Origin: an uncultured Clostridia bacterium
GTDB lineage: Bacteria; Bacillota; Clostridia; Christensenellales; Borkfalkiaceae
Length of the DNA: 9,008 nt
Assembly: GCA_944354085.1 (NCBI GenBank)
Contig: CALVPW010000064.1
Location: 1-9,008, forward strand
Direction of reading: 5' to 3'
Positions 1 to 7,148 of the stretch are shown piece after piece. The notes under the pieces are model-generated. The model was given only the letters and a program-made list of their open reading frames with translations, was not told the origin of the DNA and searched no databases. Each line of letters starts with the position of its first letter. The stretch's first letter is position 1. The position numbers and the translations under genes were made by a program.

Positions 1-512
1 CTCAAAAAGAGCGTGCGCGGGTTTTTTTGTTTGACGCGCGCGGCGATGGCGGCAATGTCGTTCACGGCGCCCGTCTCGTTGTTGACGTGCACGACGGAAA
101 CGAGGCTCGTCTTTTCGTCCACGAGCGACAAAAGCGCATCCGTATCCACGCGCCCGTCCGATAAGACAGGCGCAAAACGCGGTTCCACGCCGCGATTTTT
201 GAGCGCTTTATAGCTTTCGTAAACTGCGGCGTGCTCCCCTGCCGTCGTGACGGCGTTCCCCCGTTTTGCGGCGGAGAAGATCGCCTGATCGTCCGCTTCC
301 GTCCCGCAGGACGTGAACGTGAGATCGAAGAGCGCGGGATCCGCGACACGTTCCAGCAAAAAGGCGCGCGCCTTTGAAAGCATACGCGAAACTTCCGCGC
401 CGCCGTGATAGCGCGCGGAAGGATTAAAGTACGCTTCGCTCAAATAGATGCCCGCCGCTTCCACGGCTCGCGCCGAAGGGCGCGTGGTGGCGGCGTTATC
501 GAGATAGATCAT
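1..512 (-). CDS. Cysteine desulfurase (NifS/IscS family), N-terminal part, cut by the window edge
   Basis: PLP-dependent class V aminotransferase-fold enzyme that takes sulfur from L-cysteine as an enzyme persulfide, leaving alanine, for Fe-S cluster assembly or tRNA/cofactor thiolation. I translated 170 codons from the ATG at 512; the frame stays open to the edge. Seen: the N-terminal signature YLDNAATT (residues 3-10), FNPSARYHGG (29-38), the phosphate-binding loop FTSCGTEADD (66-75, usually TSGGTES-N), EHAAV (93-97, whose His stacks on PLP in this family) and VNNETGAV (143-150). The PLP lysine and the catalytic cysteine loop lie beyond the edge, so activity and subtype cannot be judged. 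The start overlaps the stop of the preceding gene as ATGA, with a GGAAG about 17 bases upstream, which suggests coupled translation. In Clostridia such genes often pair with thiI; that neighbour is not visible here. Family call is firm; the specific role is open. Confidence 0.93.
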   Translation of the reverse strand, partial: MIYLDNAATTRPSARAVEAAGIYLSEAYFNPSARYHGGAEVSRMLSKARAFLLERVADPALFDLTFTSCGTEADDQAIFSAAKRGNAVTTAGEHAAVYESYKALKNRGVEPRFAPVLSDGRVDTDALLSLVDEKTSLVSVVHVNNETGAVNDIAAIAARVKQKNPRTLFL

Positions 513-1096
513 TGCGGTTGAAACTTATTTCTTCCCGCCGCGAATACGAGATATTCCAGCATTTCCTTACGGCATTCGAGGATATACAGCGTCTTTTCGA
601 TGGAGGAAGAATAATGGATATAGATAAAAATCTTGCCTTCGGCAGGTTCGCGGTTTGGCGTCATGTACTTGGGCTTTTTGCCGTGCAGTCCCGCTTCGAG
701 CCGCTCATAGGAGTTGCTCCCCTCGTAACCGATCTGCAGCATCTGATCGGCTTTGAGCGTAACGAGGTACTTGCGCGATTTGCCGTTGAAGACTTTGGTG
801 ATGCGCAGCTCGTCCTCGACGAACGTGTAGTCGTAGCTCACGTTATAGCGGCGTTTGAGCTTCCGGAAGAGGAAGAAAAACCCGACAAAAAGGAGCATGG
901 GCACGATCCATAAAATAAGCGACAGCCACGCTTTTTTGCTGATCATCCCGGGGATGAAGCTCAGCGAAAAGAAGACGAAAAAGGCAACGATCGCGAGACA
1001 GACGATGCTCGTGATATGAAAGACCTTGTACATCCGCTGCTCGTGCCGCATATCGGCACAGACCGCGCTCTCCTCGTACAGAGCGGAACGGGGCAT
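509..1096 (-). CDS. Two-helix membrane protein with C-terminal beta-rich (PH-like) domain, function unknown
   Basis: A 195-residue protein that I do not recognise with certainty. A longer in-frame reading begins inside the upstream gene at 1309, but its first 71 residues are Arg-rich shadow sequence. I chose the ATG at 1096, which shares its A with the upstream TGA (TGATG) and has GGAG 5 bases ahead. Residues 1-24 are polar. Two hydrophobic segments follow (about 25-49 and 57-78), and then KLKRR (79-83), which by the positive-inside rule puts both ends in the cytoplasm. Residues 84-195 alternate in a beta-strand manner (SYDYTFVEDELRITKVF, KIFIYIHY) and end in a probable helix (CRKEMLEYLVFAAG), the general look of bacterial PH-like or YcxB/DUF6106-type small membrane proteins. 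That resemblance is from memory and weak. It sits between the carB-dapF fusion and a cysteine desulfurase and overlaps both, so it is cotranslated with them. No catalytic motif is visible. Confidence 0.82.
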   Translation of the reverse strand: MPRSALYEESAVCADMRHEQRMYKVFHITSIVCLAIVAFFVFFSLSFIPGMISKKAWLSLILWIVPMLLFVGFFFLFRKLKRRYNVSYDYTFVEDELRITKVFNGKSRKYLVTLKADQMLQIGYEGSNSYERLEAGLHGKKPKYMTPNREPAEGKIFIYIHYSSSIEKTLYILECRKEMLEYLVFAAGRNKFQPQ

Positions 1097-1938
1097 CAGA
1101 ACTCCACCGTCCCTTCGTAGATCTTTTCTACATTGCCCGTGAGCGTCACGGAACCGTCCTCGGAAGAATACCGCACGATAAGATCGCCGCCTTTGAGTTT
1201 GACGGTGATATCGGTATCCGCCTTGCACAGCCCGTTGAGGACGCAGGCGACGGCTGCCGCCGCAGCGCCCGTACCGCACGCCCACGTTTCGCCGTTGCCG
1301 CGCTCCCAAACGCGCATCTTCACCGTGCTCTCGTTGACGACGCGGATAAATTCCACGTTGGTCTTAGCGGGGAAATACTCGCTGTTTTCGATGCGCGGAC
1401 CGAGCGTTGCAACGGGCACGTCGTCCACTTTATCGCAGAATACGACGCAGTGCGGGTTGCCGAGATTGACGAGCGTCACATGATAGGTGGTGCCGTCGAT
1501 CTCCATGGGCTGATTGACGACGCTGTCCCCCTTCCATACGGACGGGATACACTCGCCGCGCAGCTCCGCCGTGCCGAGGTCGACGCTCGCCGAGGTGACG
1601 ACGCCGCCAAAGGAGTACACTTTGACTTCCTTGACGCCGCTGAGCGACTCGATGGTCATCGCCGTCTTTTTGACGATACCCTTCTCGTACAAATACTTCG
1701 CAACGCAGCGGATGGCGTTGCCCGCGATCTGCCCTTCCGAGCCGTCCTGATTGAAGATGCGCATCTTGGCGTCCGCCACTTCCGAACGCTCGATGAGCAC
1801 GATCCCGTCGCCGCCGATGCCGTAGTGGCGATCGACGAAGTTGATGGCGAGCGATTCGGGACAGGTGATCTTCCCGTCGAGGTCTTCAAAATAGATATAG
1901 TCGTTGCCGCACGACTGCATCTTGGTGAACTGCAATTC
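1096..1938 (-). other. dapF: DapF-like (diaminopimelate epimerase) domain at the C-terminus of the CarB fusion; first catalytic Cys replaced by Ala
   Basis: Residues 1073-1352 of the fusion, about 280 residues, which is the normal length of a free DapF. DapF interconverts L,L- and meso-diaminopimelate for lysine and peptidoglycan synthesis, using two cysteines as acid and base. Conserved family elements visible: FTKMQSCGNDYIY (1076-1088; substrate-binding Asn1084), DRHYGIGGDG (1108-1117), RIFNQDGSE (1132-1140), NPHCV (1233-1237), TNVEF (1265-1269), ERGNGET (1284-1290) and the second catalytic cysteine in ACGTGA (Cys1293). The first catalytic cysteine normally sits in a CGNA(I)RC-type motif; here the sequence is AGNAIRC with Ala1144, encoded by an unambiguous GCG at 1725..1723. 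Cys1150 in the same motif is commonly conserved but is not the usual catalytic residue. Family membership is clear. Epimerase activity is doubtful, and the substrate could differ. Confidence 0.88.
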
Positions 1939-4900
1939 GAGCTTTTTGGTGCGCAGGGCGTTGATATCGACGAGCTCGGTGTTGTACTCCGTGAACTTGC
2001 TGGCGATGCTGTCGCACAGGGCGTTCGCCGTATCCAGCGAGGTGAGCACCGTGATGCCCAAAAGGATGGCGTGGTGATGCAGTTCGATATAGTCGTTGAT
2101 GGAATCGACGTCCGTCTTGCCCGTATAAATGATGTAGCCGATCTTCCCCTCGTCCATGAGCTTGGAGACCTGCTTGGTGGCTTTGAGCCTGTCGACCACG
2201 GTCACGTCGATGCCGAGTTCGGAGATGACTTTCGCCGTGCCCGCCGTCGCGTACAGGTTGCAGCCGAGATCGGCAAACTTTTTGGCGATGGAGACGATCT
2301 CGAACTTGTCCTGATCGTTGACGGTGAAGTACACGCCCACGGGATTGTCCTTGGTCGGATGATGCATCTTGAATCCCGCCGAGACGAGCCCTTTGAAAAG
2401 CGCTTCCTCGATGGTCTTGCCGATGCCGAGAACTTCGCCCGTCGACTTCATTTCGGGACCGAGCTGCGAGTTGACGTCGTTGAGTTTTTCAAAGCTGAAT
2501 ACGGGCACCTTGACGGCGACGTACGGCGAATTGGGATAAAGCCCCGTACCGAAACCAAGTTTTTTGAGCTTTGCGCCCGCCATGATCTTGGTCGCGAGCT
2601 CCACCATGGGCACGCCCGTCACCTTGGAGATGTACGGGATGGTACGCGAGGCGCGCGGGTTGACCTCGATCACATACAGCTGGTTCTGATAGATGAGGTA
2701 CTGGATGTTGATGAGCCCCTTCGTCTTTAAGGAGAGCGCGAGCTTGGTGGAGATATCCACGATCTTTTCGAGCATCGCATCGCTCAGATGATAGGGCGGG
2801 TATACGGCGATGGAGTCGCCCGAGTGCACGCCCGCACGTTCGATGTGCTGCATGATCCCCGGGATGAGCACGTCCGTCCCGTCGCAGATGGCGTCCACTT
2901 CGAGCTCGCTGCCCATCAGGTACTTATCGCACAGCACGGGGTTTTCGATGTGCTGGGCGAGGATAACGTCCATATACCGCGAGATATCGTTCTCCGTAAA
3001 GGCGATGGTCATGTTCTGACCGCCGATGACGTACGAAGGACGCAGCAGCACGGGATATCCGAGCGTTTCGGCGGCGTGGATCGCCTCCTCCTTGGTCATG
3101 ACGGTGAGCCCCTTCGGGCGGGCGATATGGAATTTTTCCAAAAGCTCGTCGAAGCGCTCCCTGTCCTCCGCCATATCGACGGAATCGGCGCTCGTGCCGA
3201 GGATGCGCACGCCCTGCTTATCGAGATATCCGCACAGCTTGATCGCCGTCTGCCCGCCGAAGGTGATGACGACGCCGTACGGCTTCTCCACGTCGATGAC
3301 GTTCTGCACGTCCTCGGGCGTGAGCGGCTCAAAGTACAGCCTGTCCGCCGTGTCGAAGTCCGTCGAAACGGTCTCGGGGTTGTTGTTGATGATGACGACC
3401 TCGTATCCGAGCTCTTTGAGCGTCCAAACGCAGTGCACCGAGGAATAATCGAATTCAATGCCCTGCCCGATGCGGATGGGACCCGAACCGATAACGATGA
3501 TGCGCTTTTTGGTGCTGTTTTTGACGAAAGGCAGCGCCTCGTTGTGATCGTATTCGTCGTACGTCGAATAGAAATACGGCGTCTGCGCGGCGAACTCCGC
3601 GGCGCAGGTATCCACCATCTTAAAGACGGCGCGGCGGTGCATGGGCAGCTTGTCGCCCGAAAGACGCGCAAGCGCTTTATCGGGATAACCGATGCGTTTG
3701 CCTTCCAGATACATCCCGCGGGAAAGACGCTTGCCCGCGATCGCCTGCTCGTACTTGACGAGGTTATAGAGCTTGTTCAAGAACCAGCGGTCGATCATGG
3801 TGATCGCATAGATCTCGTCCACGGAAATACCGTGATGGAGCGCCGCAAACACCGCAAAAAGACGCTCGTCCGTCGTCTTGTGCAGCTCCTCGCGCAGCTC
3901 TTCCGCCGTCATATCCACGAACTTGGGATGATTGAGGGTATCGAGGGAGATCTCCGCCCCGCGGACGGCTTTCATGATCGCCTGCTCAAACGAGGTGCCG
4001 ATCGCCATGACCTCGCCCGTCGCCTTCATGCGCGAACCGAGCGTACGCTTTGCATACAGGAATTTATCAAACGGCCACTTGGGAAGTTTGACGACGACGT
4101 AGTCGATCGCAGGCTCGAAGCAGGCATACGTTTTGCCCGTCACGTCGTTGCGGATCTCGTCGAGCGTGTAGCCGAGCGCGATCTTGGTCGCGACCTTTGC
4201 GATCGGGTACCCCGTCGCCTTACTTGCGAGCGCCGAAGAGCGCGAAACGCGGGGATTGACTTCGATGACGGCGTATTCGAAGCTCTCGGGATGCAGCGCG
4301 AACTGGCAGTTGCAGCCGCCTTCGATCCCGAGCTCGGTGATGATATTGAGCGACGCCGTGCGCAGCATCTGATATTCTTTATCGGAGAGCGTCAGGCAGG
4401 GCGCAACGACGATGGAGTCGCCCGTGTGCACGCCGACGGGATCGAAGTTCTCCATCGAGCAGACGGTGATCACGTTGCCCGCGCTGTCGCGCAGCACTTC
4501 GAACTCGATCTCCTTCCAGCCGCCGATATACTTTTCGATGAGCACCTGCGTGATGGGCGAGAGCATGAGCCCGTTGTGGGAGATGAGGCGCAGCTCCTCC
4601 TCGTCGTACGCGACGCCGCCGCCCGCACCGCCCAGCGTGAATGCGGGGCGCACGATCACGGGATAGCCGAGCTTATCGGCAATGGCGACGCACTCGTCCA
4701 CCGTGTAAGCGATGTCCGAAGGGACGACGGGCTGGCCGATCTTTTCCATCGTCTCCTTAAAGAGCTCTCTGTCCTCCGCGCGGTCGATGGCATCGAGCTT
4801 GGTACCGATGAGTTTGACGCCCCACTCGTCCAAAAATCCCTCTTTGGCGAGTTTGCAGCCCATCGTGAGCCCCGTCTGTCCGCCCAGCGAGGCGAGCAGC

Positions 4901-5154
4901 GAATCGGGACGCTCCTTGATGATGATACGCTTTAAGCTGTCGATCGTGAGCGGTTCCAGATAGATCTCGTCTGCCAGCATCTTATCCGTCATGATGGTCG
5001 CGGGGTTGGAGTTGCACAGGACCACGTTGACGCCCGCATCCTTCAGAACGCGGCACGCCTGCGCGCCCGCATAGTCGAATTCCGCTGCCTGCCCGATGAC
5101 GATGGGACCGGAGCCGATGACCAGAACTTTTTTGATGTCACTTCTCTTCGGCAT
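1096..5154 (-). CDS. carB: Carbamoyl-phosphate synthase large subunit fused to a DapF-like epimerase domain
   Basis: A single 1352-residue reading frame. Residues 1-1068 are a complete CarB, which makes carbamoyl phosphate from bicarbonate, two ATP and ammonia delivered by CarA. First synthetase half: LVIGSGPIVIGQAAEFDYAG (11-30), GVHTGDSI (241-248), ATP-grasp metal site IEVNPRVSRSSALASKATGY (297-316). An oligomerisation domain follows (about 405-548). Second half: VIGSGPIRIGQGIEFDYSS (554-572), GVHSGDSIAVYP (775-786), IEVNPRASRTIPYISK (829-844). An MGS-like allosteric domain spans about 940-1062. CarB-type sequence ends at VDINALR (1062-1068), where a free-standing CarB would stop. After about five residues a full-length DapF-like domain starts at LQFTKMQ and runs to the end. 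No stop, frameshift or good ribosome site separates the two. The ATG at 5154 lies 17 bases inside carA, with AAGGAG 7 bases ahead. Both CarB active sites look intact; the DapF part lacks one catalytic cysteine (separate entry). Confidence 0.96.
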   Translation of the reverse strand: MPKRSDIKKVLVIGSGPIVIGQAAEFDYAGAQACRVLKDAGVNVVLCNSNPATIMTDKMLADEIYLEPLTIDSLKRIIIKERPDSLLASLGGQTGLTMGCKLAKEGFLDEWGVKLIGTKLDAIDRAEDRELFKETMEKIGQPVVPSDIAYTVDECVAIADKLGYPVIVRPAFTLGGAGGGVAYDEEELRLISHNGLMLSPITQVLIEKYIGGWKEIEFEVLRDSAGNVITVCSMENFDPVGVHTGDSIVVAPCLTLSDKEYQMLRTASLNIITELGIEGGCNCQFALHPESFEYAVIEVNPRVSRSSALASKATGYPIAKVATKIALGYTLDEIRNDVTGKTYACFEPAIDYVVVKLPKWPFDKFLYAKRTLGSRMKATGEVMAIGTSFEQAIMKAVRGAEISLDTLNHPKFVDMTAEELREELHKTTDERLFAVFAALHHGISVDEIYAITMIDRWFLNKLYNLVKYEQAIAGKRLSRGMYLEGKRIGYPDKALARLSGDKLPMHRRAVFKMVDTCAAEFAAQTPYFYSTYDEYDHNEALPFVKNSTKKRIIVIGSGPIRIGQGIEFDYSSVHCVWTLKELGYEVVIINNNPETVSTDFDTADRLYFEPLTPEDVQNVIDVEKPYGVVITFGGQTAIKLCGYLDKQGVRILGTSADSVDMAEDRERFDELLEKFHIARPKGLTVMTKEEAIHAAETLGYPVLLRPSYVIGGQNMTIAFTENDISRYMDVILAQHIENPVLCDKYLMGSELEVDAICDGTDVLIPGIMQHIERAGVHSGDSIAVYPPYHLSDAMLEKIVDISTKLALSLKTKGLINIQYLIYQNQLYVIEVNPRASRTIPYISKVTGVPMVELATKIMAGAKLKKLGFGTGLYPNSPYVAVKVPVFSFEKLNDVNSQLGPEMKSTGEVLGIGKTIEEALFKGLVSAGFKMHHPTKDNPVGVYFTVNDQDKFEIVSIAKKFADLGCNLYATAGTAKVISELGIDVTVVDRLKATKQVSKLMDEGKIGYIIYTGKTDVDSINDYIELHHHAILLGITVLTSLDTANALCDSIASKFTEYNTELVDINALRTKKLELQFTKMQSCGNDYIYFEDLDGKITCPESLAINFVDRHYGIGGDGIVLIERSEVADAKMRIFNQDGSEGQIAGNAIRCVAKYLYEKGIVKKTAMTIESLSGVKEVKVYSFGGVVTSASVDLGTAELRGECIPSVWKGDSVVNQPMEIDGTTYHVTLVNLGNPHCVVFCDKVDDVPVATLGPRIENSEYFPAKTNVEFIRVVNESTVKMRVWERGNGETWACGTGAAAAAVACVLNGLCKADTDITVKLKGGDLIVRYSSEDGSVTLTGNVEKIYEGTVEF

Positions 5155-6220
5155 TTTCGTTCTCCTTTTTCATGTTCTCGATAAAGCGGTCAAACAGGAA
5201 GTTTGCATCGTGCGGGCCGCCGCATGCTTCGGGGTGGAACTGCACGGTGAACGCGTTGACGGCGGGATATTCCACGCCTTCGCAGGTACCGTCGTTGGCG
5301 TTGACGAAGGTGACGCTTCCCACATCTTTGACCGAATCGCTCACGACCTCATAGCCGTGATTTTGCGAGGAGATGAACACCTTCCCCGTTTTGACGTCCT
5401 TTACGGGCTGATTGGCGCCGCGGTGGCCGTACTTCATCTTACGCGTCTGCCCGCCCATGGCGAGCGCAAAGAGCTGATGCCCCAGACAGATGCCGAGGAT
5501 GGGTTTTTTCCCGATGAGTTTGCGGATGTTCTCGACGACTTCGACGTTCTCCGCAGGATCGCCGGGACCGTTGGTGAGCATGATGCCGTCGGGATGATAT
5601 GCGAGCGCCTCCTCCGCCGTGCAGGTGGCGGGCACTTCGATCACGCGGCAGCCGCGCTTTACGAGCTCGCGCACGATGTTCTGCTTGGCGCCGAAATCGT
5701 ACAAAACGACGCGGGGTCCCCCCTCTTCGCCCGATTCGCGCACTTTACCCGAGGAAACGGCTTTGACCGCATCCTTCACGCGGTACGCTTTGAGCGCGGT
5801 AAGATCGGTGAGCGGACGGAAGGTGATCGCCGCGTTCATGACGCCCGCCTCGCGCACGATGCGCGTGAGTTCGCGCGTATCCACGCCGTACACGGCGGGG
5901 ATGCCCTGCTCTTTCAAAAAGGCTTCGAGCGTCATTTCGCAGCGGAAGTTGGAGGGCGCGTCGCACTTCTCACGGACGACGTACGCCGTGAGCCAGCACT
6001 TTTTGCTCTCCTTATCCGAGAGGATGATGCCGTAGTTGCCGATGAGCGGGAACGTCTGCGTGACGATCTGCCCGTAGTAGCTCGGATCGGTGAGCGTCTC
6101 GATATACCCCGTCATACCCGTGGTGAAGACGAGCTCGCCGATGACCTCGCGGTCGGCGCCGAAGGAATACCCTTCGAACACCTTGCCGTTTTCCAGCGTG
6201 AGATAGACTTTTTTGTTCAT
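5138..6220 (-). CDS. carA: Carbamoyl-phosphate synthase small (glutamine amidotransferase) subunit
   Basis: A 360-residue protein of normal family length. It hydrolyses glutamine and channels ammonia to CarB. The N-terminal CarA-specific domain (about 1-150) shows LENGKVFEGYSFGA (9-22), TGMTGYIETLTDPSYYGQI (34-52) and YGVDTRELTR (111-120). The class I amidotransferase domain (about 168-350) has LTNGPGDP (215-222), the nucleophile Cys245 in GICLGHQL, GHRGANQPV (265-273), and His329/Glu331 in QFHPEA, so the Cys-His-Glu triad is complete. The start at 6220 lies 25 bases after argF, with AAGGAG 14 bases ahead, a rather long spacing. No better in-frame start is visible, and the protein begins at the expected family position. 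The 3' end overlaps carB by 17 bases and contains carB's ribosome site. Adjacency to argF and argD points to use in arginine synthesis, though a single carAB could also serve pyrimidines. Confidence 0.98.
   Translation of the reverse strand: MNKKVYLTLENGKVFEGYSFGADREVIGELVFTTGMTGYIETLTDPSYYGQIVTQTFPLIGNYGIILSDKESKKCWLTAYVVREKCDAPSNFRCEMTLEAFLKEQGIPAVYGVDTRELTRIVREAGVMNAAITFRPLTDLTALKAYRVKDAVKAVSSGKVRESGEEGGPRVVLYDFGAKQNIVRELVKRGCRVIEVPATCTAEEALAYHPDGIMLTNGPGDPAENVEVVENIRKLIGKKPILGICLGHQLFALAMGGQTRKMKYGHRGANQPVKDVKTGKVFISSQNHGYEVVSDSVKDVGSVTFVNANDGTCEGVEYPAVNAFTVQFHPEACGGPHDANFLFDRFIENMKKENENAEEK
5162..5167 (-). promoter_or_regulatory. Ribosome binding site of carB, inside the carA 3' end
   Basis: AAGGAG, 7 bases before the ATG at 5154 and within carA's last codons. 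Together with the 17-base gene overlap it indicates coupled synthesis of the two synthetase subunits. Confidence 0.88.
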
Positions 6221-6234
6221 ACGTTTTTCGCGTT

Positions 6235-6240
6235 CTCCTT
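6235..6240 (-). promoter_or_regulatory. Ribosome binding site of carA with long spacing
   Basis: AAGGAG 14 bases before the carA ATG at 6220, in the 25-base gap after argF. The spacing is longer than the usual 5-9 bases, but no closer site or other in-frame start is visible. Confidence 0.65.
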
Positions 6241-6245
6241 CCGCG

Positions 6246-7148
6246 TTATTTCAAAAGTTTGCACAGGACTGCCTTTTGGGCGTGCAGGCGGTTTTCCGCT
6301 TCCTCGAAGATCTCGTCGGCATGCGCTTCGAACACGTCTGCCGTGATCTCTTCCCCGCGGTGCGCGGGCAGGCAGTGCAGCACCATCGCATCTTTGTGCG
6401 CTACCTCCATGAGCGCCGCGTTCACCTGATAGTCCTTGAACGCCGCCGCGCGCTTGGCTTTTTCCTCCTCCTGCCCCATCGAAGCCCAAACGTCGGTATA
6501 CACCACGTCGGCGTCCTTGGCGGCGGCGAACACGTCGTCCGTCACCGTCACCGAACCGTTCTCCTTTGCCCACTTTGTGAGCGCCGCATCGGGCTCGTAG
6601 CCCTTGGGGCAGGCGATCGAAAAGGTCATGCCCGTTTTCACCGCGCCCACCATCAAAGAGTTTGCCATATTGTTGCCGTCGCCGATAAAGCAGAGTTTGA
6701 GTTCCTTAAAGTTCCCTTTCTTCTCGCGGATGGTCATAAGATCGGCGAGCACCTGGCAGGGGTGGCAGTAATCGGTGAGCCCGTTGATCACGGGGATGGT
6801 GCCGTATTTTGCGAGGTCTTCCACTTCCTGCTGGGCGAAGGTGCGGATCATGATGGCGTCGAGATAGCGCGAAAGCACGCGCGCCGTGTCCTCGACGGGT
6901 TCGCCGCGCCCGATCTGCAAGTCGCGGTTGGACAAAAAGAGCGCATAGCCGCCAAGTTCGTACATCCCCACCTCGAACGAGACGCGGGTACGGGTGGAAG
7001 ATTTTTGGAAGATCATTCCGAGTTTTTTGCCTTTGAGATATTCTTGCGGCACGCCGTGCTTGCGCTCGTATTTGAGCTGGTCGGCGAGGTTGAGGACGGA
7101 TAAAATATCCTCCCGCGAAAGATCGGCAAGTTTGAGCAAATGCTTCAT
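6246..7148 (-). CDS. argF: Ornithine carbamoyltransferase
   Basis: A 300-residue cytosolic enzyme that transfers the carbamoyl group from carbamoyl phosphate to ornithine, giving citrulline. Diagnostic motifs: the carbamoyl-phosphate loop FQKSSTRTRVSFE (47-59), HPCQVLADL (129-137), the ornithine-specific DVWASMGQE (219-227) and HCLPAHRGEEI (258-268). The SMG loop separates it from aspartate carbamoyltransferase. The frame is open upstream to 7268, but that extension is Arg-rich shadow sequence inside argD. The chosen ATG at 7148 overlaps argD's TGA (ATGA) and has a perfect GAAGGAGG 7 bases ahead; MKHLLKLADLS is a typical ArgF start. carA follows 25 bases after the stop, so the carbamoyl phosphate producer and its consumer are made from one message. 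Confidence 0.98.
   Translation of the reverse strand: MKHLLKLADLSREDILSVLNLADQLKYERKHGVPQEYLKGKKLGMIFQKSSTRTRVSFEVGMYELGGYALFLSNRDLQIGRGEPVEDTARVLSRYLDAIMIRTFAQQEVEDLAKYGTIPVINGLTDYCHPCQVLADLMTIREKKGNFKELKLCFIGDGNNMANSLMVGAVKTGMTFSIACPKGYEPDAALTKWAKENGSVTVTDDVFAAAKDADVVYTDVWASMGQEEEKAKRAAAFKDYQVNAALMEVAHKDAMVLHCLPAHRGEEITADVFEAHADEIFEEAENRLHAQKAVLCKLLK

Noticed and set aside
1097..1309. A 71-residue N-terminal extension of the small membrane protein
   Set aside because: It lies wholly inside the DapF-coding region in another frame, is Arg-rich, and the TGATG overlap gives a better start at 1096.
1906..1975. The CarB-DapF join as a sequencing or assembly error
   Set aside because: Both domains are complete, the frame and codon style are continuous through the junction, and no ribosome site is present for a separate dapF. 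It cannot be fully excluded without reads.
1450..2730. A 426-codon plus-strand open frame opposite the CarB-DapF junction
   Set aside because: Same register shadow of the minus-strand gene; low-complexity charged product and no credible ribosome site. Similar shadows lie opposite carA (5096-6346) and argF (6213-7103).
2788..4935. A 715-codon open frame on the plus strand opposite carB
   Set aside because: It is in exact codon register with carB, so each of its codons is the reverse complement of a carB codon. It stays open because carB avoids TTA, CTA and TCA. The product is Arg/His/Asp-rich and resembles no family.
6221..6245. Possible regulatory structure in the argF/carA gap
   Set aside because: Only a four-base CGCG pairing around the AAGGAG; too weak to call.
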